64,000 bases of DNA, taken from Rahnella aquatilis CIP 78.65 = ATCC 33071 (GTDB lineage: Bacteria > Pseudomonadota > Gammaproteobacteria > Enterobacterales > Enterobacteriaceae). The position numbers were made by a program, and so were the translations under genes. The stretch covers positions 248,001 to 312,000 of the forward strand of contig NC_016835.1 in the NCBI RefSeq assembly GCF_000241955.1, given 5' to 3'. Positions 53,837 through 61,608 of this stretch are shown piece by piece. The number at the start of each line of letters is the position of its first letter. The first letter of the stretch is position 1. The notes under the pieces are model-generated. The model did no database searches. It saw only the letters and a program-made list of their open reading frames with translations, and was not told where the DNA came from.

Positions 53837-54826
53837 TCAGATTAAGCAGGCAGGTCGCAGCCGCGCAAAGGCCTCGCGGATTTCGGTTTCGGGCAACTGC
53901 ATACCAATGAAAACTAATGCACTGTGCGGTGTTTCGTCCGCCTGCCACTCGCGATCCCAGTCGGCGCTGTACAGCCGCTGCACGCCCTGAAACAGCAGGC
54001 GGCACGGCTGATCGGCTATCCATAACATCCCTTTATACCGCATCAGGTTATCTGCAAAACTGGCGAGCAGTTCTTCCATCACCGCAGAAATAGCCTTTAG
54101 CGCAACCGGATAATCCAGTTCCACCACAATCGAGGAGACGGCGTTTTGCTGCGGCGCGATACGGTGGAACCGCGGTCTGGCGGCGACCACGTTTTCCTCC
54201 AGCATAAATCCGCGGGTATCAAACAGCAGTGCCGGATCGATATCCCCCTGAACCATTTTATACACCGGTGCACGCGCATTAATCCGTTGCAGCCGTTCCG
54301 CCAGTTCAGGGCATTCACCGGCCACATCGGTTTTAGTCAGCAGGATGCGGTCAGCATAACCAATCTGCGACTGAGCCAGCGGAAACTGATCCAGTTGTGA
54401 CATGGCATGAACGGCATCTACCAGCGTGATAACGCCATCTAACACGTAACGCTCACAGATAATCTCATGGGCGAAAAACGCCTGAAGGATCGGGCCGGGG
54501 TCAGCCATGCCGGTACATTCAATCATCAGCCGGTCAAACCGCACCTCGCCTTTATCCACGCTGTCGAGCAGATCCAGCAACGCCGCTTCCAGCTCCCCCG
54601 AACGGGTACAACAGATACAGCCGTTGGACAGTGTGGTGATACGCGTGGCCCGGTCGCCAATCAGCTGGTTGTCGATGGGCATTTCACCAAATTCATTCTC
54701 GATCACCGCAATTTTTATCTGTTGCTGTGTATGCAAAATCTGGCGTAAAAGCGTGGTTTTCCCGGCACCCAGGAAGCCTGTTAATACTGTGACTGCAATC
54801 GGTGTCATGGTTTCATTGTTCTTCAT
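53837..54826 (-). CDS. yjiA: COG0523 GTPase YjiA
   Basis: The start at ATG 54826 has GAGG 8 bp ahead and gives 329 residues; E. coli YjiA starts at the next methionine (54808). The motifs are GFLGAGKTTLL (Walker A), the metal-binding CICC in SNGCICCTRSGELE, IECTGMADPGP (Walker B region) and LTKTD (guanine specificity). It is a zinc/cobalt-binding G3E-type metallochaperone GTPase. Last gene of btsT-yjiX-yjiA, 22 bp from the convergent btsR stop. Confidence 0.93.
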   Translation of the reverse strand: MKNNETMTPIAVTVLTGFLGAGKTTLLRQILHTQQQIKIAVIENEFGEMPIDNQLIGDRATRITTLSNGCICCTRSGELEAALLDLLDSVDKGEVRFDRLMIECTGMADPGPILQAFFAHEIICERYVLDGVITLVDAVHAMSQLDQFPLAQSQIGYADRILLTKTDVAGECPELAERLQRINARAPVYKMVQGDIDPALLFDTRGFMLEENVVAARPRFHRIAPQQNAVSSIVVELDYPVALKAISAVMEELLASFADNLMRYKGMLWIADQPCRLLFQGVQRLYSADWDREWQADETPHSALVFIGMQLPETEIREAFARLRPACLI

Positions 54827-54855
54827 AACAACATCCTCTTCATAACTGCATCTTC

Positions 54856-55059
54856 TTAACAACAGCGCATTCCGCCTTTACCGTCTCCGCCATAACGTGC
54901 CTGCTGGCGCTCGCGGAAAAATTCCTCGTAGGTCATCGGCGTGGTGTCCGGGTGGTTGGTCTGCATATGCAGAACATAGGTGTCGTAATCTGGTATGCCC
55001 ACCAGCATACGTGCGGCCTGACCGAGGTATTTCTTCGCCGCACCTAAGTTGTCAAACAT
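54856..55059 (-). CDS. yjiX: YbdD/YjiX-family small protein
   Basis: The protein has 67 residues: [20 protein letters not shown] at the start, and ending [13 protein letters not shown]. The family always accompanies CstA/BtsT transporters and is needed for full pyruvate uptake in some species. It is 59 bp after btsT and 29 bp before yjiA. Confidence 0.95.
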   Translation of the reverse strand: MFDNLGAAKKYLGQAARMLVGIPDYDTYVLHMQTNHPDTTPMTYEEFFRERQQARYGGDGKGGMRCC

Positions 55060-55118
55060 ACGTACTCCTTGAGATTCTGTGGAAAAGCCCCGCGTGTGCG
55101 GGGCTTTCAGGTAAACGG

Positions 55119-57272
55119 TTAGTGCCCGGCGGAGATTTTTATCCCTTCCGCAGGAACCGGCACATAAGGCGTTTCCTTATCGGTACGCTTGTCGGTTTTA
55201 CGTGCCTGCAGACAGGCGCGGATACCGTAGAAAATGATGCTGTACACCACAATCAGGAACAGAATACTCAGCCCGGCGTTGGTGTAATTGTTGATCACAA
55301 TGTGATGCATATTGCTGATTTGTTCTGGTGTCAGGTTCGCGCCACCTGCGCTGATACGCGCTTTATACTGACCGGCCATGTAGAAGAAGCCTTCCATCTG
55401 CACATTAGTGCTGAACAGTTTCATCCCCAGCGCCCAGGTGGTGCAGATAAGCAGCCAGATGGCAGGCAGCATGGTGACCCAGATGTATTTCGTGCGTTTC
55501 ATCTTCACCAGCACGACAGTGGCGAGGATCAGCGCGACGGCAGCCAGCATCTGGTTAGAAATCCCGAACAGCGGCCACAGACTTTTTACGCCGCCCAGTG
55601 GATCGACCACGCCCTGATACAGCAGATAACCCCACAGGCCGACACAGCCTGCGGTGCCGATAATCCCGGCGACCAGCGAATCGGTCTTTTTCAGGAACGG
55701 GATAAAGTTACCCAGCAAATCCTGCAACATAAAGCGGCCGGAACGCGTCCCCGCATCCAGCGCGGTCAGGATGAACAGCGCTTCAAACAGAATGCCGAAG
55801 TGATACCAGAAGCCCATATCGGCCAGCGGCATAATTTTGTGGAACACATGCGCAATACCTACGGCAAGCGTTGGCGCACCACCTGCGCGGTTCAGCACCG
55901 ACGGTTCACCGATATCCTTCGCCGTCTGCATAATCTGCTCAGGCGAGATAACAAATCCCCACGAGCTGACGGTGGCGGCGGCATGCGCCGTGACGTCTTT
56001 CAGCTGTGCCAGGATCATCGGCGCATTATCGCCGCCCAGTTCGTGCAGGTTTGGCATGGTAATGCCCAGACCGGCCGGTGGGGTATTCATGGCGAAGTAT
56101 AAACCCGGCTCGATGATGGAGGCCGCCACCAGCGCCATCACGGCGACAAAGGATTCCATCAGCATCGCGCCGTAACCGATAAACCGTGCATCGGTTTCGC
56201 AGGCCAGCAGTTTAGGCGTGGTGCCGGAGGCGATCAGCGCGTGGAAACCGGACACCGCACCGCAGGCAATGGTAATAAACAGGAACGGGAACAGGGCGCC
56301 TTTCCACAAAGGACCTGTACCGTCGATGTACTGGGTCAGGGCAGGCATTTTCAGTTCAGGATTGAGGATCACGATACCGATCGCCAGCCCGACGATGACG
56401 CCGATTTTCAGGAACGTGGCCAGATAGTCACGCGGTGCCAGGATCAGCCACACCGGCAGCAAGGCCGAGACGAACGCATAACCAATCAGGGTAAAGGTAA
56501 TGGTCGTGTCTTTGAAGGTCAGCGCCGGGCCCCAGTAAGGATCGCTGGCGATAACGCCACCGAACCAGATAGCCGCGACCAGCAGAACAACGCCAATCAC
56601 TGAGATCTCACCCACGCGCCCTGGCCGGATAAAGCGCATGTAGATGCCCATAAACAGGGCAATCGGCACCGTGGAACACACGGTAAACACTCCCCACGGG
56701 CTTTCCGCCAGCGCTTTCACCACGATTAAGGCCAGCACCGCCAGAATAATAATCATGATCAGGAAGCAGCCGAACAGGGCGATAGTGCCCGGCACCGGCC
56801 CCATCTCTTCTTTGATCATCTCCCCCAGAGACGCACCGTTACGGCGTGAAGAGATGAACAGCACCATAAAGTCCTGCACGGCACCGGCCAGAACCACACC
56901 AGCCAGTAACCACAAGACGCCCGGCAGATATCCCATCTGCGCCGCGAGCACCGGGCCGACCAAAGGACCGGCTCCGGCGATGGCGGCGAAGTGGTGACCA
57001 AACAGCACGTTGCGGTTGGTCGGCACATAGTTCAGACCGTCATTGTTGATGACCGCAGGCGTCGAGCGCGAAGGGTCGAGTTTCATGACTTTTTGCGCGA
57101 TATACAGGCTGTAATAGCGATAGGCCACCAGATAGACCGAGACAGAGGCCACGACTATCCATAAAGCGCTGATATGCTCACCTCGCCGCAGGGCAACCAC
57201 GCCCAGACAGCAGGCACCGAGGAGGGCAACAATCATCCACGGTATGTGCTTGAATAATGCTTTTTTATTCAT
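55119..57272 (-). CDS. btsT: Pyruvate/proton symporter BtsT (CstA family)
   Basis: The start at ATG 57272 gives 717 residues (E. coli BtsT 716), beginning [19 protein letters not shown]. About 16-18 membrane helices are predicted. Large blocks match E. coli BtsT, including [39 protein letters not shown] and [20 protein letters not shown]. The cytoplasmic tail [16 protein letters not shown] is also shared. It imports pyruvate, a carbon source and regrowth signal. CRP- and BtsR-like sites lie upstream. Confidence 0.95.
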   Translation of the reverse strand: MNKKALFKHIPWMIVALLGACCLGVVALRRGEHISALWIVVASVSVYLVAYRYYSLYIAQKVMKLDPSRSTPAVINNDGLNYVPTNRNVLFGHHFAAIAGAGPLVGPVLAAQMGYLPGVLWLLAGVVLAGAVQDFMVLFISSRRNGASLGEMIKEEMGPVPGTIALFGCFLIMIIILAVLALIVVKALAESPWGVFTVCSTVPIALFMGIYMRFIRPGRVGEISVIGVVLLVAAIWFGGVIASDPYWGPALTFKDTTITFTLIGYAFVSALLPVWLILAPRDYLATFLKIGVIVGLAIGIVILNPELKMPALTQYIDGTGPLWKGALFPFLFITIACGAVSGFHALIASGTTPKLLACETDARFIGYGAMLMESFVAVMALVAASIIEPGLYFAMNTPPAGLGITMPNLHELGGDNAPMILAQLKDVTAHAAATVSSWGFVISPEQIMQTAKDIGEPSVLNRAGGAPTLAVGIAHVFHKIMPLADMGFWYHFGILFEALFILTALDAGTRSGRFMLQDLLGNFIPFLKKTDSLVAGIIGTAGCVGLWGYLLYQGVVDPLGGVKSLWPLFGISNQMLAAVALILATVVLVKMKRTKYIWVTMLPAIWLLICTTWALGMKLFSTNVQMEGFFYMAGQYKARISAGGANLTPEQISNMHHIVINNYTNAGLSILFLIVVYSIIFYGIRACLQARKTDKRTDKETPYVPVPAEGIKISAGH

Positions 57273-57416
57273 AAATAACCCGGTTATTTTAAAAGGACTC
57301 ACGAAATACCCTTCTCTGTTTTCTTTATTAAGGATCGCTTTCAGAGAGGCAGGGGACCTGTTTTATTGCCTGCATAGGGTGCCAAATTCGCAGACGCGGA
57401 GGGGGGAAACTTGGTT

Positions 57417-57462
57417 AGCGGTCACAGAGGGGGATAAGCGGTTATTACGCGGGATAAGCGGT
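57417..57462 (-). promoter_or_regulatory. Three-copy direct repeat, probable BtsR operator of btsT
   Basis: AGCGGT (ACCGCT on the btsT strand) occurs at 57417, 57437 and 57457, an exact 20-bp pitch. The two right-hand copies share 13 identical bases (GGGATAAGCGGTT). LytTR regulators bind direct repeats about two helical turns apart; the E. coli BtsR site, as I recall it, is a pair of ACC-starting hexamers with a 13-bp gap. The sites lie 145-190 bp before the btsT ATG. Confidence 0.6.
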
Positions 57463-57489
57463 TCCGGGGGCGATTAATGCAGCAAAATC

Positions 57490-57505
57490 TGTGATTTAGA
57501 TCACT
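57490..57505. promoter_or_regulatory. CRP site upstream of btsT
   Basis: TGTGATTTAGATCACT matches the CRP consensus TGTGA-N6-TCACA in 9 of 10 positions. It lies 28 bp upstream of the three-copy repeat on the btsT side; E. coli btsT is also under cAMP-CRP control. Confidence 0.75.
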
Positions 57506-57542
57506 GGCTCGGTGATGTGTGAAAGCCCGGTCATTGCCGTAA

Positions 57543-57608
57543 CAGTTGCGCCGGCACATTGAAGCGATGGCTGAAGCGATTAAAGACGGCGTGGAACTGA
57601 TGGGATAT
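57543..57608 (+). pseudogene. 6-phospho-beta-glucosidase C-terminal remnant
   Basis: Codons 57543-57608 read QLRRHIEAMAEAIKDGVELM and GYTP, a close match to the conserved helix and strand near the C-terminus of GH1 6-phospho-beta-glucosidases (normally GYTPWGCIDLVSA). After GYTP the similarity stops abruptly. No RBS or rest of the gene is present. It is a 22-codon scar of a lost gene. Confidence 0.55.
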
Positions 57609-57624
57609 ACCCCGGCCAGTCCTG

Positions 57625-57655
57625 AGTACAGTCCGGGTTATGCCCGGACTGTACT
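57625..57655 (+). terminator. Perfect 13-bp stem-loop
   Basis: AGTACAGTCCGGG (57625-57637) pairs perfectly with CCCGGACTGTACT (57643-57655), loop TTATG, then TT. It follows the glucosidase remnant and may be that gene's surviving terminator. The remaining 57660-57800 stretch shows nothing recognisable. Confidence 0.5.
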
Positions 57656-57804
57656 TTCGCCTGCACCCGTGGCCCGAACCGCATCGCATATGCCGGTGAC
57701 AATATTTCCTGTTTCATTGCCCAGTCGCGCCGGAGAGTCTCTGACCGACGAACTGCACTTTATCTCTCCTGTCCTTGCAGATGGCTTTATCGGGATATAA
57801 TTTA

Positions 57805-58284
57805 TTACGCCACTGCTCGATTATTCCAAGTATCTTTATATATGATGTTGCCATCACAGTATTTCCATGTAATCGTTTCATAATGCAATAAAATATTTTC
57901 AAAGTGCGTTCCTGTTTGGCCGCCAGGATATAAATTAGGTGTAATAGCCACGATTTTTACGTTATCCAAAATAATATTGAAATATTCTGCCTCAGTACCG
58001 GTTTCGGTGATTTGATACATTTTTATTGTCGCTGATTGGAGCGTCACGCCTTGGCATAATGCGCGATATAAAATAGGTGTGGCTTTATCAAATTCCTTTT
58101 GTAAAGATATCGGCGAGTGAACGCGAGTCCCGGTCAGTCGGCCCGTATGTTGGTCAGTTGGGATGCTCACATTATGATTTACTGACTTAAGCTCGATAGC
58201 ACCAAGTCTGCCTGAGACTAATGAATCTCCCACAATAGGTGATCCGTTTTCATCGACCAACCAAATATATGCTGGATTTGACAT
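57805..58284 (-). CDS. Hcp-family type VI secretion tube protein (orphan copy 2)
   Basis: The protein has 159 residues. AYIWLVDENGSPIVGDSLVS, TGRLTGTRVHSPISLQKEFD and TITWKYCDGNIIYKDTWNN mark the Hcp fold. It shares the domain layout of the copy at 13503 but differs at many positions, so the copies are not a recent duplication. The gene lies 38 bp after a small membrane protein and an effector-sized gene on the same strand. No T6SS structural gene is near. Confidence 0.92.
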   Translation of the reverse strand: MSNPAYIWLVDENGSPIVGDSLVSGRLGAIELKSVNHNVSIPTDQHTGRLTGTRVHSPISLQKEFDKATPILYRALCQGVTLQSATIKMYQITETGTEAEYFNIILDNVKIVAITPNLYPGGQTGTHFENILLHYETITWKYCDGNIIYKDTWNNRAVA

Positions 58285-58322
58285 ATTACATCTTTATAAG
58301 TTAATGAAGTTGATTTTAATAT

Positions 58323-58535
58323 TTAGCGTGGATAAAATTTATTTAACCATTTTGCCAAAAGATAAACCACTAAGACGACCATAATAATAGATACTATTCG
58401 ACCAGGCCAGGTATCAAAATAGAAAATACACCCCATAGAGAGCCAGAATGCTCCCCCTCCCAGTAAGGCACCCAGAAAACCTAATACGTTATCTGCTAGT
58501 TTTCGTTTTAACCAAGAGAGTTTAAACATAGCCAT
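58323..58535 (-). CDS. Small membrane protein, probable immunity partner
   Basis: The protein has 70 residues (an internal ATG at 58529 is also possible) with two helices: about 15-34 (VLGFLGALLGGGAFWLSMG) and about 44-63 (GRIVSIIMVVLVVYLLAKWL). It overlaps the upstream gene's stop by 14 bp, so the two are translationally coupled, as in effector-immunity pairs. No sequence family was recognised. A membrane location would fit protection against a pore-forming or inner-membrane-acting toxin. Confidence 0.55.
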   Translation of the reverse strand: MAMFKLSWLKRKLADNVLGFLGALLGGGAFWLSMGCIFYFDTWPGRIVSIIMVVLVVYLLAKWLNKFYPR

Positions 58536-59172
58536 TCACTTTAGATTCAACAAGATCCAGGATCGTCTTGAAAGCGTATATCCCCTGATTTCTGCGCACA
58601 GTCAGTGCATCAACAAATGGTTTAAGTGCAGGTTCGAACATAAAATAGAGTAAGTCATAATTTTTTGCTCGTAGAAGTTCATATACATCAGGTTCATCAA
58701 CACTTAGCTTTTCTGAAGTCCTGATACACCGTTCTGTCATACCTCCGGCGAGCAGAATATTGCCGATCAATCCACCGCGCAATGTGATGAAGACAGATGC
58801 CTGCCCACAAATAGCAGTAGCTATCTTACCGGATAGGAAAGAGTTTGCTGTTGTTCGTCCCAGTACTGAAAAAATAGTGCGGCTATATATTTTATTTTTC
58901 TCGCTTTCTGAGACGTATTTATCGAATCGTTTAAATACTATCTGTATCGCTTCAATAATCCGGTCGTAATTGAGAATGCCATTATCGATAGCCTGGATTA
59001 TTCTTATCGTTTCGGTTTGGTTGGAATAGCGGGATTCTGTATTAAGATATCCGTAGGCTAAATAACCAAGGTCTACCGGAACTGAAAGAATGCCATGAAT
59101 AAATCCTATTGCGCTGTCAGGTGAGATAATGATTTCCGCAATACGGGTAGAAATTTCATCATAACTGTTCAT
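58522..59172 (-). CDS. Unrecognised protein, candidate Hcp-delivered effector
   Basis: The start at ATG 59172 has AAAGGAA 6 bp ahead and gives 216 residues; a longer frame to 59226 lacks this site. No catalytic motif is visible. Two Gly-rich hydrophobic stretches stand out: GFIHGILSVPVDLGYLAYGY (about 23-42) and IATAICGQASVFITLRGGLI followed by GNILLAGGM (about 115-145). That pattern, the coupled membrane partner and the adjacent hcp suggest a membrane-active T6SS cargo, perhaps of the Ssp6 kind. The resemblance to Ssp6 is not verified. Confidence 0.5.
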   Translation of the reverse strand: MNSYDEISTRIAEIIISPDSAIGFIHGILSVPVDLGYLAYGYLNTESRYSNQTETIRIIQAIDNGILNYDRIIEAIQIVFKRFDKYVSESEKNKIYSRTIFSVLGRTTANSFLSGKIATAICGQASVFITLRGGLIGNILLAGGMTERCIRTSEKLSVDEPDVYELLRAKNYDLLYFMFEPALKPFVDALTVRRNQGIYAFKTILDLVESKVNGYV

Positions 59173-59585
59173 GCTAATTCCTTTTATTAGTCTATTCCTT
59201 CTGTAAGAGTATGTTGCCATGATCACAAGGGCAATAGAATTTCTTCATATTTTCTCTTTTTCAGGATTTACTTTCGATTTTGTTTTATGAAAAATTCATC
59301 GAACAAATAATAAGTCAACAAAATATGGGCATAATTTATAATTAAGCTAAATTCACACGTTAGTTCATCGTAGAGTGTCCATAGTCATCCTGTTTTTTAT
59401 GCTATTTAGGTCAGAAGATGTCTATTGCTAAGAATTTCCTCAAATCCCAAAAATTTACAGTCTGGCAAGCCCTTAATTTAAAGGCTTTTACTCAGTGCTG
59501 TACGCAGCAGAAGCACCGCCGCCTTTAAAGCTTCTTGCTTTCCATCATTGATAAATAATACTGTATATACATACAGCTTAAACTG
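59173..59585. other. Gene-free region between the Hcp islet and umuDC
   Basis: The left part (59230-59400) is AT-rich and presumably holds the promoter of the leftward effector-hcp genes. At 59477-59529 a perfect 9-bp inverted repeat (TTTAAAGGC/GCCTTTAAA) encloses an inner GTGCT/AGCAC stem, forming a layered hairpin just before the SOS box. No gene is supported. Confidence 0.5.
59559..59578 (+). promoter_or_regulatory. LexA (SOS) box of umuDC
   Basis: TACTGTATATACATACAGCT matches the LexA consensus TACTGTATATATATACAGTA at 17 of 20 positions, with both CTG and CAG half-sites. It is 20 bp before the umuD start. Confidence 0.93.
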
Positions 59586-59597
59586 ATGGTGATTACA

Positions 59598-60017
59598 ATG
59601 CAGTTCCTCACGGCTAACGAGCCACGGCAGTTCGTCACATTCCCCCTGTTCAGCGACCTTGTCCCTTGCGGGTTTCCCAGTCCGGCGCAGGATTATGTTG
59701 AACGGCGCATTGACCTGAATGAACTGATGATTCAGCACCCGAGTGCCACTTATTTCGTGAGAGTGACGGGTGACTCGATGATTGACGCCGGGATTGGCGA
59801 GGGCGATTTGCTGGTGGTGGACAGCTCCCGTAAGGCTGAGCATGGGCATATCGTCATTGCGGCGGTCGACGGTGAATTTACGGTTAAGCGCCTGCAGTTG
59901 CATCCGGTGGTCATGCTTAAGCCTGAAAATAGTGTTTATGCGCCGATCATGATTGGAGGCGAAGAAAACCTGGAGGTTTTCGGCGTGGTGACCTATATCG
60001 TGAAAACTGCGAGCTGA
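59598..60017 (+). CDS. umuD: Translesion polymerase V subunit UmuD
   Basis: The start at ATG 59598 gives 139 residues, equal to E. coli UmuD, and places the self-cleavage site at Cys24-Gly25 (PCGFPSP) and the catalytic dyad at Ser60 (GDSMID) and Lys97 (FTVKRL), exactly as in E. coli. RecA filament-promoted self-cleavage yields UmuD', which with UmuC forms Pol V. The umuC ATG follows after 2 bp. Confidence 0.96.
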   Translation: MQFLTANEPRQFVTFPLFSDLVPCGFPSPAQDYVERRIDLNELMIQHPSATYFVRVTGDSMIDAGIGEGDLLVVDSSRKAEHGHIVIAAVDGEFTVKRLQLHPVVMLKPENSVYAPIMIGGEENLEVFGVVTYIVKTAS

Positions 60018-60019
60018 CC

Positions 60020-61285
60020 ATGTTTGCACTGTGTGATGTGAACTCTTTTTATGCCTCCTGTGAAACTGTATTCCGCCCCGACCTGAAGGGGCGGCCCGTG
60101 GTGGTGTTATCGAACAACGACGGGTGCGTCATTGCCCGTTCTGCTGAAGCAAATGCATTTGCGAAAATGGGAGAACCGTATTTCAAACAGAAAGAACTGT
60201 TCAGACGTCATGGTGTGGTGTGTTTTAGTAGCAACTATGAACTCTACGCGGACATGTCCAACCGGGTGATGACCACTATCGAGGAGATGTCGCCACGCTG
60301 CGAAGTATACTCAATTGATGAGATTTTTTGCGATCTGACCGGCGTGCGTCACTGTCGTGATCTGACAGAATTTGGGCGTGAAATCAGAGCCACAGTCTTA
60401 CAGCGTACGCATCTGACGGTTGGCGTGGGTATCGCACAAACAAAGACGCTGGCTAAACTGGCGAACTATGCGGCTAAAAAATGGCAACGTGAGACGGGGG
60501 GCGTTGTTGACTTGTCAAACGTCGAACACCAAAGAAAACTCATGGCGGCATTACCGGTTGGTGAGGTCTGGGGAGTGGGTCGGCGGATCGCGAAGAAACT
60601 CGATTCAATGGGCATCAAAACAGTGTTACAGCTGGCAGACACCGATATCCGGTTCATCAGAAAACATTTCAACGTGGTGCTGGAAAGAACGGTTCGGGAG
60701 TTGCGCGGTGAGTCGTGCCTTGAGCTGGAAGAGTTTGCGCCGGTAAAACAGGAAATCGTTTGTTCCCGTTCGTTCGGTGATCGGATCACCGAATATGAGG
60801 AGATGCGTCAGGCTATCTGTAGTTATGCTATCCGGGCGGCGGAGAAGCTCCGCCATGAGCATCAGCATTGCCGGTTTATCTCGGCGTTTATCAAAACCTC
60901 ACCTTTTGGGGTAAACGAATCTTATTATGGTCCCAGCTCATCCGTTAATTTGCTGACGCCGACACAGGACAGCCGGGATATTATCGCTGCGGCGACGCGC
61001 TGTCTGGAGGCTATCTGGAAAGAGGGTTATCGCTACCAGAAAGCCGGGGTCATGTTGGGTGATTTTTACAGTCAGGGCGTGGCTCAGCTTAATCTTTTCG
61101 ACGAAAATCCACCGCGGCACAATAGCCAGAAACTGATGGGTGTATTGGATTATCTGAACGCGAAGAAGGGGCGTGGAACGCTTTATTTCGCCGGGCAGGG
61201 CATACGACAGCAATGGCAGATGAAAAGGGAAATGCTCTCGCCGAGATATACGACGCGATATCAGGATCTGCTCGTTATTAAATAA
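60020..61285 (+). CDS. umuC: DNA polymerase V catalytic subunit UmuC
   Basis: The protein has 421 residues (E. coli 422) and is a Y-family polymerase. It starts MFALCDVNSFYASCETVFRP (metal-binding Asp6), with YSIDEIFCDLTG carrying the D-E pair near 100-106, the HhH region VWGVGRRIAKKLDSMG and the C-terminal sliding-clamp-type QLNLFDENP. It copies past DNA lesions during the SOS response. It forms an operon with umuD. Confidence 0.96.
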   Translation: MFALCDVNSFYASCETVFRPDLKGRPVVVLSNNDGCVIARSAEANAFAKMGEPYFKQKELFRRHGVVCFSSNYELYADMSNRVMTTIEEMSPRCEVYSIDEIFCDLTGVRHCRDLTEFGREIRATVLQRTHLTVGVGIAQTKTLAKLANYAAKKWQRETGGVVDLSNVEHQRKLMAALPVGEVWGVGRRIAKKLDSMGIKTVLQLADTDIRFIRKHFNVVLERTVRELRGESCLELEEFAPVKQEIVCSRSFGDRITEYEEMRQAICSYAIRAAEKLRHEHQHCRFISAFIKTSPFGVNESYYGPSSSVNLLTPTQDSRDIIAAATRCLEAIWKEGYRYQKAGVMLGDFYSQGVAQLNLFDENPPRHNSQKLMGVLDYLNAKKGRGTLYFAGQGIRQQWQMKREMLSPRYTTRYQDLLVIK

Positions 61286-61608
61286 TTACCGCCATGCCCC
61301 GTTTAAAATAAATATTATTGCTTCGCATTTTAAATAGCCACGTTTACCTGCGGGCGGTTACTGGTGCAGATACCGTGACTGCCGCAGGCCCGCCGCCTGC
61401 GTTTAACAATATCATCTGTCACACCTGACATTGGCAGGTCAGGCGCAGTTAATAAAAAAAGATGCCTGATCGCTAGTAAAAATTTCCCTGAGTAACTAGC
61501 ATTTATCCAAGATTGATTTTAATTAAAAGACTTATTTCACGATGACTTATCTTGATAATTTTTAAGTCAGCTTCTTGATCCTACCGTGTTTGTGTTGGGA
61601 GTCTGTAG
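61286..61608 (+). other. Intergenic region between umuC and the MscS-type gene
   Basis: These 323 bases hold no protein frame. Short hairpins occur (CTGAC/GTCAG about 61423-61440; TGACTTA/TAAGTCA about 61543-61569). The second, 40 bp before the channel gene, may overlap its promoter or leader. No clear intrinsic terminator for umuC was found. Confidence 0.4.

Noticed and set aside
54897..56102. Open frame of 401 codons antisense to btsT and yjiX
   Set aside because: Both sense genes match E. coli proteins end to end; the antisense frame has no RBS or motifs.
57417..57462. CRISPR or plasmid-iteron reading of the 20-bp-pitch repeats
   Set aside because: Only three short repeats without unique spacers of CRISPR length and no replication gene nearby; a promoter operator fits better.
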